Part shown: positions 43,854 to 52,632 of the stretch, in pieces
Layout: each line of letters opens with the position of its first letter
Position numbering within the stretch: position 1 is the first letter of the stretch
Assembly: GCF_002531755.2 (NCBI RefSeq)
Contig: NZ_CP034998.1
Span: forward strand, 2,418,001-2,482,000
DNA: 64,000 nt
Source of the DNA: Rhizobium acidisoli
GTDB lineage: Bacteria > Pseudomonadota > Alphaproteobacteria > Rhizobiales > Rhizobiaceae
Reading direction: 5' to 3'
The notes under the pieces: model-generated
The model's input: only the letters and a program-made list of their open reading frames with translations
What the model was told of the DNA's origin: nothing
Databases searched by the model: none
Translations under genes and position numbers: made by a program

Positions 43854-44999
43854 CTATTTGTCGAGAATGGTCTTGCGGGCGCTGATCGTGCGGCCGCCTT
43901 CGGATGAAAAGAGATAGAGCTCGCTGGCATCGAGCTTCAGCGCCACCTTCTGCTCGGCGGCAAAGGGCGCGACGTAGCTGAGCTGCACGGTGATATTGCC
44001 GGTGCCGCTCTCCGAGGCGATGGTGCGCATGTTGCCGGCATCGACATAGAGGATGGTTTCGCGGCCGAGATGCTCGACCAGCCGCACCTCGCCTTCGATC
44101 GCCCCGCCCTGGCTGGCATCGGCGACGATCGATATCGTCTCCGGACGAATACCGAGCGTCAGGCCGGCGCCTTTTCCAAGCGCCGTCGGCTGCGCCAGCT
44201 CCACCGTTACCGGCACGAGGCCGGGCGCCGAGACGGTGATATTGCGGCCCGACACGTCGTCGACGGTCACCCCGAGGAAATTCATGCGCGGCGCGCCGAG
44301 GAAGCCGGCGACGAAAAGATTGTCGGGGTTGCGGTAAAGCTCCAGCGGCGAGCCGACCTGCTCGATGATCCCCTGGTTCAGCACGACGATGCGGCTTGCC
44401 ATGGTCATGGCCTCCACCTGGTCGTGGGTGACATAGACCATGGTGGCGCCGAGTTCGGCATGCAGGCTGCTCAATTCGACCCGCATCTGGGTGCGGAGCG
44501 CCGCATCGAGGTTCGACAGCGGCTCGTCGAATAGGAAGACCTCGGGCGAGCGGGTGATCGCCCGGCCGATCGCCACGCGCTGCCGCTGGCCGCCGGATAG
44601 TTGCTTCGGGCGCTTGTCGAGCTGGTCGGTGATCCTCAAGATCTTGGCGGCGCGTGCGACGGCCGCCTCGATCTCGGCCTTCGGGCGCTTGGCCATGCGC
44701 AGGCCGAAGCCCATATTCTCCGCCACCGTCATATGCGGATAAAGCGCGTAGGACTGGAAGACCATGGCGATGCCGCGATCACCCGGCTCCTCGCTGCTGA
44801 CGTCGCGGCCGTTGATCAGGATCTGGCCGGAGGAAATCTCCTCCAGGCCGGCGATCGATTTCAAAAGCGTGGATTTGCCGCAGCCCGACGGCCCGACCAT
44901 GACGATGAACTCGCCTTGCGCCACGGAAAGATCGATGCCGCGCAGCGCATGATAGGCGCCGTAATTCTTGTTGATCTCACGGAGTTCGAGACTGGTCAT
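43854..44999 (-). CDS. Sugar ABC transporter ATP-binding protein (UgpC/MalK type)
   Basis: A 381-aa ATPase. ATG 44997-44999 ([14 protein letters not shown]) is chosen as a typical family start; an in-frame ATG at 45041 overlaps the permease stop as ATGA and is possible. Walker [10 protein letters not shown], signature [14 protein letters not shown], Walker [13 protein letters not shown] and switch YVTHDQ are all intact, followed by the TOBE regulatory domain ([10 protein letters not shown]). Powers uptake of a di- or oligosaccharide, presumably a galactoside since GH42 follows. Confidence 0.93.
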   Translation of the reverse strand: MTSLELREINKNYGAYHALRGIDLSVAQGEFIVMVGPSGCGKSTLLKSIAGLEEISSGQILINGRDVSSEEPGDRGIAMVFQSYALYPHMTVAENMGFGLRMAKRPKAEIEAAVARAAKILRITDQLDKRPKQLSGGQRQRVAIGRAITRSPEVFLFDEPLSNLDAALRTQMRVELSSLHAELGATMVYVTHDQVEAMTMASRIVVLNQGIIEQVGSPLELYRNPDNLFVAGFLGAPRMNFLGVTVDDVSGRNITVSAPGLVPVTVELAQPTALGKGAGLTLGIRPETISIVADASQGGAIEGEVRLVEHLGRETILYVDAGNMRTIASESGTGNITVQLSYVAPFAAEQKVALKLDASELYLFSSEGGRTISARKTILDK

Positions 45000-45037
45000 G
45001 TCCTGGCCCTCTCTTGTTGAAATGGAAAACGCGGCAC

Positions 45038-45889
45038 TCATCCCTTCACCGCCCCCATGGTCAGGCCGGCGATGAAGTGGCGCTGCATCAGGAAGAACAT
45101 GATGACCGGCGGCACGGCGACGACGATGGTGCCTGATGAAATCAGGTTCCAGGCCGAGACCCATTCGCCGCGCAGATTGGCAAGGCCGGCGGTGACCGGC
45201 TTGACGCTGTCGCTGACGGTCAGCACCACCGCCCAGAAATAGTCGTTCCAGATGAAGGTGAAGATCAGGATGGCAAGGGCTGCCAGCGCCGGCCGCACCA
45301 GCGGGATCGCCACATGGATGAGCGTCTGGAAGGGCGACGCCCCTTCGGCGCGGGCCGCCTGGAACAATTCGTCCGGCAGGGCGGCGATGAAATTGCGCAT
45401 GAACAGCGTCGCGAACCCGGTCTGGAAGGCGACATGGAAGATGATCAGCGCCGCCGTGGTGTCGATCAGGTCGAGACGCACCATCAGGTCGCGCACCGGG
45501 ATCATCATGATCTGGTGCGGCAGGAAATTGCCGCCGACGAAGAGCGCGAAGATCAGCATATTGCCGGGAAAGCGATAGCGCGACAGCACGTAGCCGGCGA
45601 GCGTCGAGAGCGCCAGCACGCCGATCACCGAGGGAATGGTGATGATCAGGCTGTTGAGGAAGTAACGCGCCATCGGCGTCTGGGTGAACACCGCTGTGTA
45701 GTTGTCGATGACGCCGATGCCGGTCGGCCAGCCCCACAGATTGCCGCCCATGACATCCTCGGTCGAGCGGAAGGAGGTGAGGACGATCGCAAACAGCGGG
45801 CAGAGCCAGAGCAGCAGCACGATGACGACGGCAAGCACATAAACACGGCGCTGCCAGACGGCGGCCTCCGGAATGGGACGAGGATACAT
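45038..45889 (-). CDS. Sugar ABC transporter permease (MalG type)
   Basis: A 283-aa inner-membrane protein with six spans. Start ATG 45887-45889 overlaps the stop of the other permease (TGATG). The EAA loop [21 protein letters not shown], which docks on the ATPase, is in the usual cytoplasmic place, and the N-terminal [14 protein letters not shown] is typical of MalG-like subunits. The open frame continues upstream as a shadow of the other permease. Confidence 0.92.
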   Translation of the reverse strand: MYPRPIPEAAVWQRRVYVLAVVIVLLLWLCPLFAIVLTSFRSTEDVMGGNLWGWPTGIGVIDNYTAVFTQTPMARYFLNSLIITIPSVIGVLALSTLAGYVLSRYRFPGNMLIFALFVGGNFLPHQIMMIPVRDLMVRLDLIDTTAALIIFHVAFQTGFATLFMRNFIAALPDELFQAARAEGASPFQTLIHVAIPLVRPALAALAILIFTFIWNDYFWAVVLTVSDSVKPVTAGLANLRGEWVSAWNLISSGTIVVAVPPVIMFFLMQRHFIAGLTMGAVKG

Positions 45890-46773
45890 CAGCCTCCCCT
45901 CTCTTCGCTGCGGATGATGTGACTGAGATACCAGGCGATGAAGACGGCCATGATCACGAACAGCACCGAGGCGATCGCCGCGCCGTAGCCGAAGCGGTAG
46001 GAGAAGATCGACTGCTCGTACATCTGGTAGGCAAGCACCGAGGACGAGCCGAACGGCCCGCCCGAGGTCATCACCGACACCATGTCGAAGGAGCGGAGCG
46101 CGCCGACGACGGTGACGGCAATGGCGATGAAGGTGACCTGGGTCAGCTGCGGCAGCACGATGTGGCGCAGCATGTTCCAGCCCCTGGCCCCATCGACGCG
46201 GCCGGCGCCGATCAGCTCTTCGCTGAGATTGTTGAGGCCGGCGAGATAGAGCACCATGCAGAAGGTGACCTGCGGCCAGAGGGCGGCGATGACGATGGCG
46301 AAGGTGACGAAATGCTCGTCTGACAGCACCGCCGGCGCCACCGCCCCGAAGGCCTTGAAGATCAGCGCCAGCAGGCCGAACTCCGGCGTATAGACCCAGG
46401 TGAAGACGACGCCGACCGTGACCGAAGCGAGCACCAGCGGAATGAAGAACAGCGACTTTAAAAAGCGCATGCCGCGGATTTTCTGGTTGACCAGCAGCGC
46501 GATGGCAAGCCCGATCGGCGGCGCGGCCATGAACATGACCAGCCAGATCAGATTGTTCTTCAGCGACACGTAGAATTGCGGATCGTTGTAGAGTTCGACG
46601 TAGTTGCCGAGCCCGATCCACACCATCGGGCCGAAGCCGTCCCACTCGTGCAGGCTGATCCAGACGCTGCGCACCGCCGACAGCAGGATGACGGTGGAAA
46701 ACAGCAGGATCGCCGGCGCGATGAGCAAAGTCGGGGTAAGCCACCAACGCTGGCGGCGCCATAATGTCTGCAT
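45889..46773 (-). CDS. Sugar ABC transporter permease (MalF type)
   Basis: A 294-aa membrane protein with six predicted spans and the EAA motif in [20 protein letters not shown]. Begins [17 protein letters not shown], as UgpA/MalF-like subunits of the CUT1 family do. Pairs with the MalG-type subunit (start overlap) and the ATPase. There are 229 bases, including a hairpin, between it and the binding-protein gene, which fits higher expression of the latter. Confidence 0.92.
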   Translation of the reverse strand: MQTLWRRQRWWLTPTLLIAPAILLFSTVILLSAVRSVWISLHEWDGFGPMVWIGLGNYVELYNDPQFYVSLKNNLIWLVMFMAAPPIGLAIALLVNQKIRGMRFLKSLFFIPLVLASVTVGVVFTWVYTPEFGLLALIFKAFGAVAPAVLSDEHFVTFAIVIAALWPQVTFCMVLYLAGLNNLSEELIGAGRVDGARGWNMLRHIVLPQLTQVTFIAIAVTVVGALRSFDMVSVMTSGGPFGSSSVLAYQMYEQSIFSYRFGYGAAIASVLFVIMAVFIAWYLSHIIRSEERGG

Positions 46774-46799
46774 CTTGAGAACCTTGTTTACGACAAGAG

Positions 46800-46990
46800 C
46801 GAGCGGCGGAGCCCGCTCCTCATCCGGCTATCGGCGTGGGGCTGCCCCTCATCCGGCTGCCGCCACCTTCTCCCCGCTCGCGGGGCGAAGGGACCAAGCG
46901 GCGCCCCCTCCGTCCCTCGCCAACGTCTCGCGGGGCACGTCCCCTCTCCCCGCGCGCGGGGAGAGGGTTAGGGTGAGGGGCAGCCTCAGA
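46800..46990. repeat. GC-rich hairpin repeat in transporter operon
   Basis: Contains CCTCTCCCCGCGCGCGGGGAGAGG at 46943-46966, a 24-base self-complementary hairpin, and a second CCCCGCTCGCGGGG near 46876, with flanking CCCCTCATCCGGCTGCCGCCACC. This repeat type is common in many proteobacteria. Placed after the binding-protein gene it may stabilise that transcript and lower read-through into the permeases. Confidence 0.7.
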
Positions 46991-47002
46991 TACGTTCCAG
47001 CC

Positions 47003-48277
47003 TCAAATCTTATAGATCCGCTTCCGCGTCCCCTCGAGCCGCGTGAGGATCGCCTTGCGCCGGTCGGGTTTGGCCATGAACTCCTGGAAACCCACGAGGC
47101 CGGCCTGGGCCATGTCGGGGTCGCTGTCGCGGTCGTAATATTGCGAGGTGCCCTGCACCGTCTTCATCGTCTCGACAGCGATATTGACGAGCGGATCCTT
47201 GCTCTGCGGCAGGTCGTGGCGCGGCGGCACGTTGCCGCCGGGCTCCAGATAGGCCGCCAGGTTCTCCGGCCTGTAGAAATAGGCGAGGAAGTCGCGCGCG
47301 CCCTGCTTGTTTTTCGCCTTCGCGGGAATGTGGATCGAATTGACCGAGAACTCCTCGAAATGGCCGACCTTGGCGTCCAACACCGGAAAGGTCGCGTAGC
47401 CAAGCTGCGGCAGATCCTCGGCGGTGAAGGCCGAACGCAGGAAGGCGCCGAGGTTCATCATGCCGGCCTTCTTCTGCGCCAGCAGCGCTGCGGCCTCCTG
47501 CCAGCCGAAGGAGGTATGGTTCGGGGTGAAGAAGCCCTTGGAAATCATCGCTTCCCACTGGTCGAAGACGGCGGTCAGCGACGGATCGAGATAGCTCATC
47601 TCGCCGTTCATCAGCGCCATGTGCTTGTCGAGCCCGTTGATGCGCAGGTTCATCTGATCGAACCAGCCGGCCGCCGGCCACAATTCCTTGGTGCCGATCG
47701 CAACCGGGGTGATGCCGGCCGCCTTGCACTTGTCGCCATAGGCCATGAAGTCCTCGGCGGTCTTCGGCACCGTCAGCCCATGCTCTTCGAACACATCCTT
47801 GCGGTAGAACATGCCCCAGAGCGTGCCGCCGGTGGGAAGGCCGTACTGCTTGCCGTCTTCGGTGACGGCGCCGGCCGTCGCCCCCAGCACATCCTTGTAT
47901 TTTTCCTTCTCGAAGAGATCGGAAATATCGTCGAACAGGCCGCGCTTGACGAAGGCGCGCATGCGGTTGCCGGAAAACCAGGAGCAGACATCCGGCGCGC
48001 CGGCGACGAGATAATTGCGGATCGCCGTCTTGTGGGCCTCGTGATCCATATTGTTGATGACGACATTGACGCCGGCTTCCTTGCTGAAGCCTGCGGCAAT
48101 CGCCTTCAGCGCATCAAGCGCTTCGCCGTTGTTTTCGGCGGAGATCATCGTGACCTCCTGCGCTTGCGCGATCGCCGGGATCGGGAAGGTGCCGGTGACG
48201 GCCGCAGCGGACACCAGGCCCGCGCCTTGCAAGAAGCGTCTGCGGGTGGTTGACGGAAATTGCTTCAAAAATGTCAT
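47003..48277 (-). CDS. Sugar ABC transporter substrate-binding protein
   Basis: A 424-aa periplasmic protein. ATG 48275-48277 with GGGAGG seven bases upstream. The N-terminus TTRRRFLQGAGLV is a twin-arginine-type signal with cleavage near AIAQA-QE. The mature part is a CUT1 (MalE/UgpB-like) binding protein: VINNMDHEAHKTAIRNYL, GLPTGGTLWGMFYRKDVFEE and LGAFLRSAF. First gene of the galactoside operon and divergent from the ROK regulator. Confidence 0.92.
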   Translation of the reverse strand: MTFLKQFPSTTRRRFLQGAGLVSAAAVTGTFPIPAIAQAQEVTMISAENNGEALDALKAIAAGFSKEAGVNVVINNMDHEAHKTAIRNYLVAGAPDVCSWFSGNRMRAFVKRGLFDDISDLFEKEKYKDVLGATAGAVTEDGKQYGLPTGGTLWGMFYRKDVFEEHGLTVPKTAEDFMAYGDKCKAAGITPVAIGTKELWPAAGWFDQMNLRINGLDKHMALMNGEMSYLDPSLTAVFDQWEAMISKGFFTPNHTSFGWQEAAALLAQKKAGMMNLGAFLRSAFTAEDLPQLGYATFPVLDAKVGHFEEFSVNSIHIPAKAKNKQGARDFLAYFYRPENLAAYLEPGGNVPPRHDLPQSKDPLVNIAVETMKTVQGTSQYYDRDSDPDMAQAGLVGFQEFMAKPDRRKAILTRLEGTRKRIYKI

Positions 48278-48444
48278 TGAATTCCTCCCAGTTGATCGAT
48301 CGACATCTCCCGACCGCCGCCTCCTCCATGAAACGGTCCGACCAGGCTTCAACATTGCGATCCACCCGCAATTCCAGCGATAATCCGCTTGGCTGAGTTG
48401 ATCGGCGGCCGAACTTATGCATAGATCTTTTCGGCCCGCAATAA

Positions 48445-48461
48445 TTAATTTACAAAATTAA
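48445..48461. promoter_or_regulatory. Candidate ROK-repressor operator
   Basis: TTAATTT-ACA-AAATTAA, a perfect 7-bp inverted repeat in an AT-rich patch of the divergent region, 10 bases before the ROK start. NagC/Mlc-like ROK repressors bind AT-rich palindromes of this kind. Confidence 0.5.
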
Positions 48462-48471
48462 GGAATGAATC

Positions 48472-49686
48472 GTGAAGTTAAAAGGCGACCAGACCACGGC
48501 GAGAGCCATGAACCGACGCCTCATTCTCAACCTTCTCCGGCGCGAGGGGCCGAGGAGCCGCGCCGATATCGCCGCCGTCATTGGCTTGAGCCCGGCCGCC
48601 GTCACCTTCGTCGTCACCGACCTTCTGGAGGAAGGCATCGTCCTCGAAGGCAAGACCGTGCCCGGCCTCACCGGCCGCCGGCCGATCCCGGTCGATATCA
48701 ACTACGAACACGCGCTTGCCGTCGGCTTCAAGCTGATGGTGGATTCGGTCGAGTGCGTGGCGACCGACCTCGCCACCAACCCGGTCGCCGCCATGCGGGT
48801 CAGCCTTGCCGGCCACGATCCGGATCAGGTCGCCGACCTGCTGGCGGCGACCGTCCCGGAACTGGTGAAGCTCGCCGGCCGGCCCGACGCCAGGCTTGCC
48901 GGCATCGGCATCTCCATGCCCGGTGTGATCAATCACGAACAGACGGCCTGCGTGCGCAGCTACCGCTTCGGCTGGAACAATGTCCCTCTCGCCGCGCTGG
49001 TCGCGGCCCGAGTCCACGTGCCGGTCTGGCTGGAGGACGACACCAACGCCTATGCGATCGCCCAGCAGCTCTTCGGACTTGGCCGCCAGCACCGCAACAT
49101 GGCGGTGCTGGCCGTCGGCGTCGGCATCAGCTGCGCGCTCGTCATCGACGGCAAGCTCTACCGGGGCGCCAATGGCGCGGCCGGCAAGTTCGGCCACACG
49201 CTGTTCGAAGAAGGCGGCCGGCTCTGCGAATGCGGCAAACGCGGCTGCCTGATGGCCTATCACTCGGAAATGTCGATGCTGCGGCGCTGGCGGGAGACAA
49301 CCGGCCGCGGCGAGGAACTGGGCTTGCCCCAACTCTGCGAGGCGCTCGCATCCGGCGACGCCACCGCCCTCGCCCTCGTCGGAGAGTCCGGCCGCGGCAT
49401 CGGCACCGCCCTTGCCAATCTCGTCAACATCACCGACCCCGAAGTCATCGTCGCCGGCGGCGAAGCCGTCTCCCTCGGCGATCCCTTCCTGACACCGCTG
49501 CGCGAAGCCCTCGCCGCCCGAACCTTCCGCACCGCCCCGCCGCTCTTGCCCGACTGGGAGGACAATTCCTGGGCCCGGGGCGCCGCCGCTCTGGTGACCC
49601 AGAAGATCTTCGACTTCGAATCGTCGGGCGGGGTGACGGATATTGCGACGCTGGGGAATGTCAGAGGCTCGACGTCGGCGGCTTGA
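48472..49686 (+). CDS. ROK-family transcriptional repressor
   Basis: A 404-aa protein, GTG 48472 with AAGGA eight bases before. Residues 10-75 form a winged HTH (RRLILNLLRREGPRSRADIA, then LSPAAVTFVVTDLLEEG). The ROK kinase-like fold follows with the sugar-binding LEDDTNAYA, the zinc-binding CECGKRGCLMAY and GHTLFEE. The ATP-site residues need not be active in repressors. Divergent from the galactoside ABC operon, which it most likely controls through the AT-rich palindrome. Confidence 0.9.
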   Translation: MKLKGDQTTARAMNRRLILNLLRREGPRSRADIAAVIGLSPAAVTFVVTDLLEEGIVLEGKTVPGLTGRRPIPVDINYEHALAVGFKLMVDSVECVATDLATNPVAAMRVSLAGHDPDQVADLLAATVPELVKLAGRPDARLAGIGISMPGVINHEQTACVRSYRFGWNNVPLAALVAARVHVPVWLEDDTNAYAIAQQLFGLGRQHRNMAVLAVGVGISCALVIDGKLYRGANGAAGKFGHTLFEEGGRLCECGKRGCLMAYHSEMSMLRRWRETTGRGEELGLPQLCEALASGDATALALVGESGRGIGTALANLVNITDPEVIVAGGEAVSLGDPFLTPLREALAARTFRTAPPLLPDWEDNSWARGAAALVTQKIFDFESSGGVTDIATLGNVRGSTSAA

Positions 49687-49732
49687 GACGCGGGAGATAG
49701 GCCGGATTTGCCGGATAAGTCATTCCGTGCAA

Positions 49733-49905
49733 GCCCCCCTCTGCCCTGCCGGGCACCTCCCCCACAGGTGGGGAGATCGGCTGGGCGTAAGGTCTTCGTA
49801 AAACAACAAACGTCACGAATGCCGAACGGTAGACGGGCGGGAAGGTTTAGCCACATGCCGATCTCCCCACCTGTGGGGGAGATGGCCGGCAGGCCAGAGG
49901 GGGGC
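49733..49905. repeat. Long inverted repeat (family E)
   Basis: Perfect 24-bp arms at 49757-49780 (CTCCCCCACAGGTGGGGAG...) and 49856-49879, continued outward by imperfect CCCCCTCTG/CAGAGGGGGG arms. Each arm is also a hairpin. It fills the 392-base gap 49687-50078, where no gene was seen. Confidence 0.78.
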
Positions 49906-50078
49906 CTGCACGGCACGACAGAGAATAAAATCCCCTCAACAACCCGAGCAACCCACCGCGGCCTAGATACACTCGCTTACAAAAAGGCAGGTTTTCCGAC
50001 ACATCCCAGGTTCAATCATCGGCTGAAATACCCTTGCGGCCGATGAGCCGGAAAGGTCAATTCAGGAAGGATGACACG

Positions 50079-50465
50079 ATGAAAATGATCCAGGCTATGG
50101 CCCTCGCCCTTGTTCTCGGCGCTGCCACGATAGCGCATGCGGACCAGCCGCTGCAGCGCACCGATCTCGTCCGGAGCGACATCGACGTGCCCGGCCATGA
50201 GGCCGTTCAGGTACGCGTCGATTTCGCCCCCGGCGTTCTCGCCCCCAATCATTCACATCCCGGCGAAGAGATCGCCTTCGTTCTCGATGGCACGCTGGAA
50301 TACCGGCTCGAAGGCAGGGAGCCGGTGACCCTCAAGGCCGGCCAGTCCCTGTTCATTCCCTCCGGCGTGGTGCATTCGGCCAAGAACGTCGGCAGCGGCA
50401 AGGCGTCGGAGCTGGCGACCTATATCGTGCACAAGGGCGAGCCGCTGGTCGTGCCTGCCAAGTAA
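50079..50465 (+). CDS. Periplasmic single-domain cupin
   Basis: A 128-aa protein. ATG 50079 (MKMIQAMALALVLG) with AGGAAGG eight bases upstream. A signal peptide ends at about residue 21 (IAHA-DQ). The cupin_2 barrel follows: motif 1 as APNHSHPGEEIAFVLDGTLEYRL (metal His-His-Glu) and motif 2 as FIPSGVVHSAKN. Single cupins bind a metal and small ligands; the enzyme activity, if any, is unknown. It stands alone. Confidence 0.82.
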   Translation: MKMIQAMALALVLGAATIAHADQPLQRTDLVRSDIDVPGHEAVQVRVDFAPGVLAPNHSHPGEEIAFVLDGTLEYRLEGREPVTLKAGQSLFIPSGVVHSAKNVGSGKASELATYIVHKGEPLVVPAK

Positions 50466-50541
50466 GGCTGCGTCAGGATTGGGGCGAGCGCGGGAAGCGC
50501 TCGCCGCCCGGACTTTAGCCCGCCCCTTGGTTTGGGTGAGG

Positions 50542-50988
50542 CTATTGCTGCGGCTGCGCCGGCGGCGGGGTGCCGATCTTTTCCAGCACCTTCTTGGCCA
50601 GCGCCGGGTCGCTCTGGGCGGCCGTCAGGATCGAGGAATATTCCTCGACGGAGATATCTTTGGAGGCTTCGACGGTATCGACCATCTGCTTCTTGGCTTC
50701 AGCCTGCAGCTTTTGCTTGCCGGCCTCGTCCTTCGTCGCGCCGATCTTGGCCGAATATTCCTGCCTGACCTTGTCGACCTGCAGATAGGCAACGGCAAAG
50801 GCCTCGAGTTTCTGATCGCTGACGGCGGGTGCCGCCGTGCCGCCGCTCTGGCCCTGCATCGGCGCCTGGCCCTGTGCCGGCGGCTGGGCTTGCGTCTGGG
50901 CCGTCTCCGCGGCGGATGCCGGGCTGAAAGCAAGCAGGCTGAAGACAGCCGCGGTCATCATTGCCAGGGATGTGTAACGAGTGATCAT
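50542..50988 (-). CDS. DUF4168 secreted protein
   Basis: A 148-aa protein with a signal peptide (residues 1-26, ending SPASA-AE), then a Gln and Pro rich linker (QAQPPAQGQAPMQGQ) and a helical DUF4168-like domain: SDQKLEAFAVAYLQVDKVRQ, then DPALAKKVLEKIG. The C-terminus is Pro and Gln rich again. Members are common in alphaproteobacteria and have no known role; periplasmic by signal. Confidence 0.8.
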   Translation of the reverse strand: MITRYTSLAMMTAAVFSLLAFSPASAAETAQTQAQPPAQGQAPMQGQSGGTAAPAVSDQKLEAFAVAYLQVDKVRQEYSAKIGATKDEAGKQKLQAEAKKQMVDTVEASKDISVEEYSSILTAAQSDPALAKKVLEKIGTPPPAQPQQ

Positions 50989-51228
50989 ATTCGTTCCTTT
51001 TCACGTGCATGATTTGATTGGCAGCAAGCCGCCTCGGTCGATCGCCGGCCGCTGAATGGCCGGCGAGGTCGCGAACATGGAGCCCCTAAGAGGGCACGGT
51101 GCGGCGGTAACGGGGCGATTTGCTGACGATTGAGCGGCGGCTTTGTGACGCGGGCTGGCCCCGCCGCGCCGATGCCGATGGCGTACGTATCGCCTGAGGG
51201 TGGCATTCTCGCCGCAGTAAGAGGCGGA

Positions 51229-51268
51229 GTTGTGCAGGCTCTACGGCAATCGTATGGTTCTGCACAAC
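51229..51268. promoter_or_regulatory. Inverted repeat before monooxygenase gene
   Basis: GTTGTGCAG at 51229-51237 pairs perfectly with CTGCACAAC at 51260-51268 across a 22-base loop. It ends 19 bases before the start codon, just before the AGGAGG site, so it could be an operator or an mRNA stem in the 5' leader. The 299 bases before this gene hold nothing else seen. Confidence 0.45.
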
Positions 51269-51287
51269 GCCAAAAGGAGGAGCCGAA

Positions 51288-51623
51288 ATGCCCATCGCCG
51301 CTTTACCTGAGCCGCCCTATTACATGGTCAGTTTTTCCTCTCAGCGAACCAAGGTCGACGATGGTTACGGCGAGATGGGATATGCGATGACGGAACTTGC
51401 AAAATTGCAGCCCGGATATCTCGGCTTCGAAAGCGTCCGTGGCGCAGACGGTTTTGGCATACTCATCTCCTATTGGAAGGATGAGGACAGCATTCGGGCC
51501 TGGAAATCAGTGGTCGACCATATCGAGGCGCAAAATCGTGGACGGTCAGATTGGTACAGCCGCTATGAGATTCGCGTTGGGCTCGTCGAACGAGCCTATG
51601 GCTTCAACCTTGAAGAGGCGTGA
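51288..51623 (+). CDS. Antibiotic-biosynthesis-monooxygenase (ABM) domain protein
   Basis: A 111-aa protein, ATG 51288, AGGAGG about eight bases upstream. The dimeric alpha/beta ABM fold is suggested by PPYYMVSFSSQRTKVDDGY, QPGYLGFESVRG and the LISYWKDEDSIRAWKS block. Cofactor-free quinol monooxygenases and heme-related enzymes share this fold; the substrate is unknown. Confidence 0.8.
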   Translation: MPIAALPEPPYYMVSFSSQRTKVDDGYGEMGYAMTELAKLQPGYLGFESVRGADGFGILISYWKDEDSIRAWKSVVDHIEAQNRGRSDWYSRYEIRVGLVERAYGFNLEEA

Positions 51624-51676
51624 GGAGGCTTGGTGAAGAAATGCGGCGACGGACCCGTCCGTCAATGGATCCTTTC

Positions 51677-52540
51677 CTACCGAGCAAACCTCTTTGCGCC
51701 GGCGACGCACAGAATAACGGCAACCGTCACAGCCAGCATGCTCCACGTCACAGACTCATGCAGCAGCGTGGCGGCGAGCGCCAGGCCGAAAAACGGCTGG
51801 AGCAGCTGCAGCTGGCCGACGGCGGCGATGCCGCCCTGCGACAGGCCGCGATACCAGAAGATGAAGCCGATCAGCATGGAGAACAGCGAGACATAGGCAA
51901 GGCCGATCAGCGCCGGCGTTTCTATCGCCGCGAAACTCGCCGGCCGGTAAAGAAACGCCACGGCGGCCATCACCGGCAGCGACAGAACCAGCGCCCAGGA
52001 GATCACCTGCCAGCCGCCAAGGGTGCGCGAAAGCCGGCCGCCTTCGGCATAACCGAGGCCGCAGACGAGGATTGCCGCCAGCATCAGAAGGTCACCGACC
52101 GGTGATGCCGTCAGGCCCTGCATCACCGCGAAGCCCGCCACCAGCGCGCTGCCGAGAACGGAGAACAGCCAGAAGGCCGGCTTCGGCCGCTCGCCGCCGC
52201 GGATCACGCCGAAGATCGCCGTCGAGAGCGGCAGCAGGCCGATGAAGACGATGGAATGGGCCGATGTGACGTGCTGCAGCGCCAGCGCCGTCAGCAGGGG
52301 GAAACCGACCACGACACCGAGCGCGACGACGGCCAGCGAGAGAATGTCGCGCCCGCTCGGCCGCTTCTCCCGGAAAGCGATCAGCAGGCCGAGCGCGAGG
52401 ATGCCGGCGATCGCCGCGCGCGCCACGGTGAGGAAAACCGGATCGAACTGCATCACGGCCACACGGGTCGCCGGCAGCGATCCGCTGAAGATCACCACCC
52501 CGATAAAACCATTGAGCCATCCCGATGCCATGCGGTCCAT
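51677..52540 (-). CDS. EamA-type drug/metabolite transporter
   Basis: A 287-aa membrane protein with ten hydrophobic spans in two EamA repeats (the first ending near GDLLML, residue 150). The ATG at 52538-52540 has GGAG eleven bases before it; a GTG at 52552 is in frame but overlaps that site. Typical motifs: FSGSLPATRVAV, VTSAHSIVFIGLLPLSTAIF and LQLLQPFFGLALAATLL. Exports an amino acid or similar metabolite. Divergent from a MocR-type regulator that probably senses the substrate or vitamin B6. Confidence 0.88.
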   Translation of the reverse strand: MDRMASGWLNGFIGVVIFSGSLPATRVAVMQFDPVFLTVARAAIAGILALGLLIAFREKRPSGRDILSLAVVALGVVVGFPLLTALALQHVTSAHSIVFIGLLPLSTAIFGVIRGGERPKPAFWLFSVLGSALVAGFAVMQGLTASPVGDLLMLAAILVCGLGYAEGGRLSRTLGGWQVISWALVLSLPVMAAVAFLYRPASFAAIETPALIGLAYVSLFSMLIGFIFWYRGLSQGGIAAVGQLQLLQPFFGLALAATLLHESVTWSMLAVTVAVILCVAGAKRFAR

Positions 52541-52591
52541 GATGCGTCGCACTCCTTCTTTGCTGTTTGCCGTTATCGGCCATGATGGATG

Positions 52592-52605
52592 GTCACGACA
52601 GTGAC
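52592..52605. promoter_or_regulatory. Inverted repeat in divergent promoter
   Basis: GTCAC-GACA-GTGAC, 5-bp arms. A second pair ACAGT/ACTGT brackets 52604-52632. Both are between the DMT exporter and MocR-type gene and could be the regulator's sites. Confidence 0.35.
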
Positions 52606-52632
52606 AGTCTGATACGATTTCGCGAAACTGTT

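Noticed and set aside
43854..45737. 627-codon open frame covering the ABC ATPase and beyond
   Set aside because: The ATPase begins at 44999 (or 45041); the upstream part is a shadow of the permease gene.
45038..46762. 574-codon open frame on the minus strand
   Set aside because: Only its last 283 codons are the MalG-type permease. The first half is an out-of-frame shadow of the MalF-type gene, with Arg and His rich low-complexity text.
48465..49700. 411-codon plus-strand open frame beside the ROK gene
   Set aside because: Out-of-frame shadow rich in Arg and Pro; the ROK frame has full motifs.
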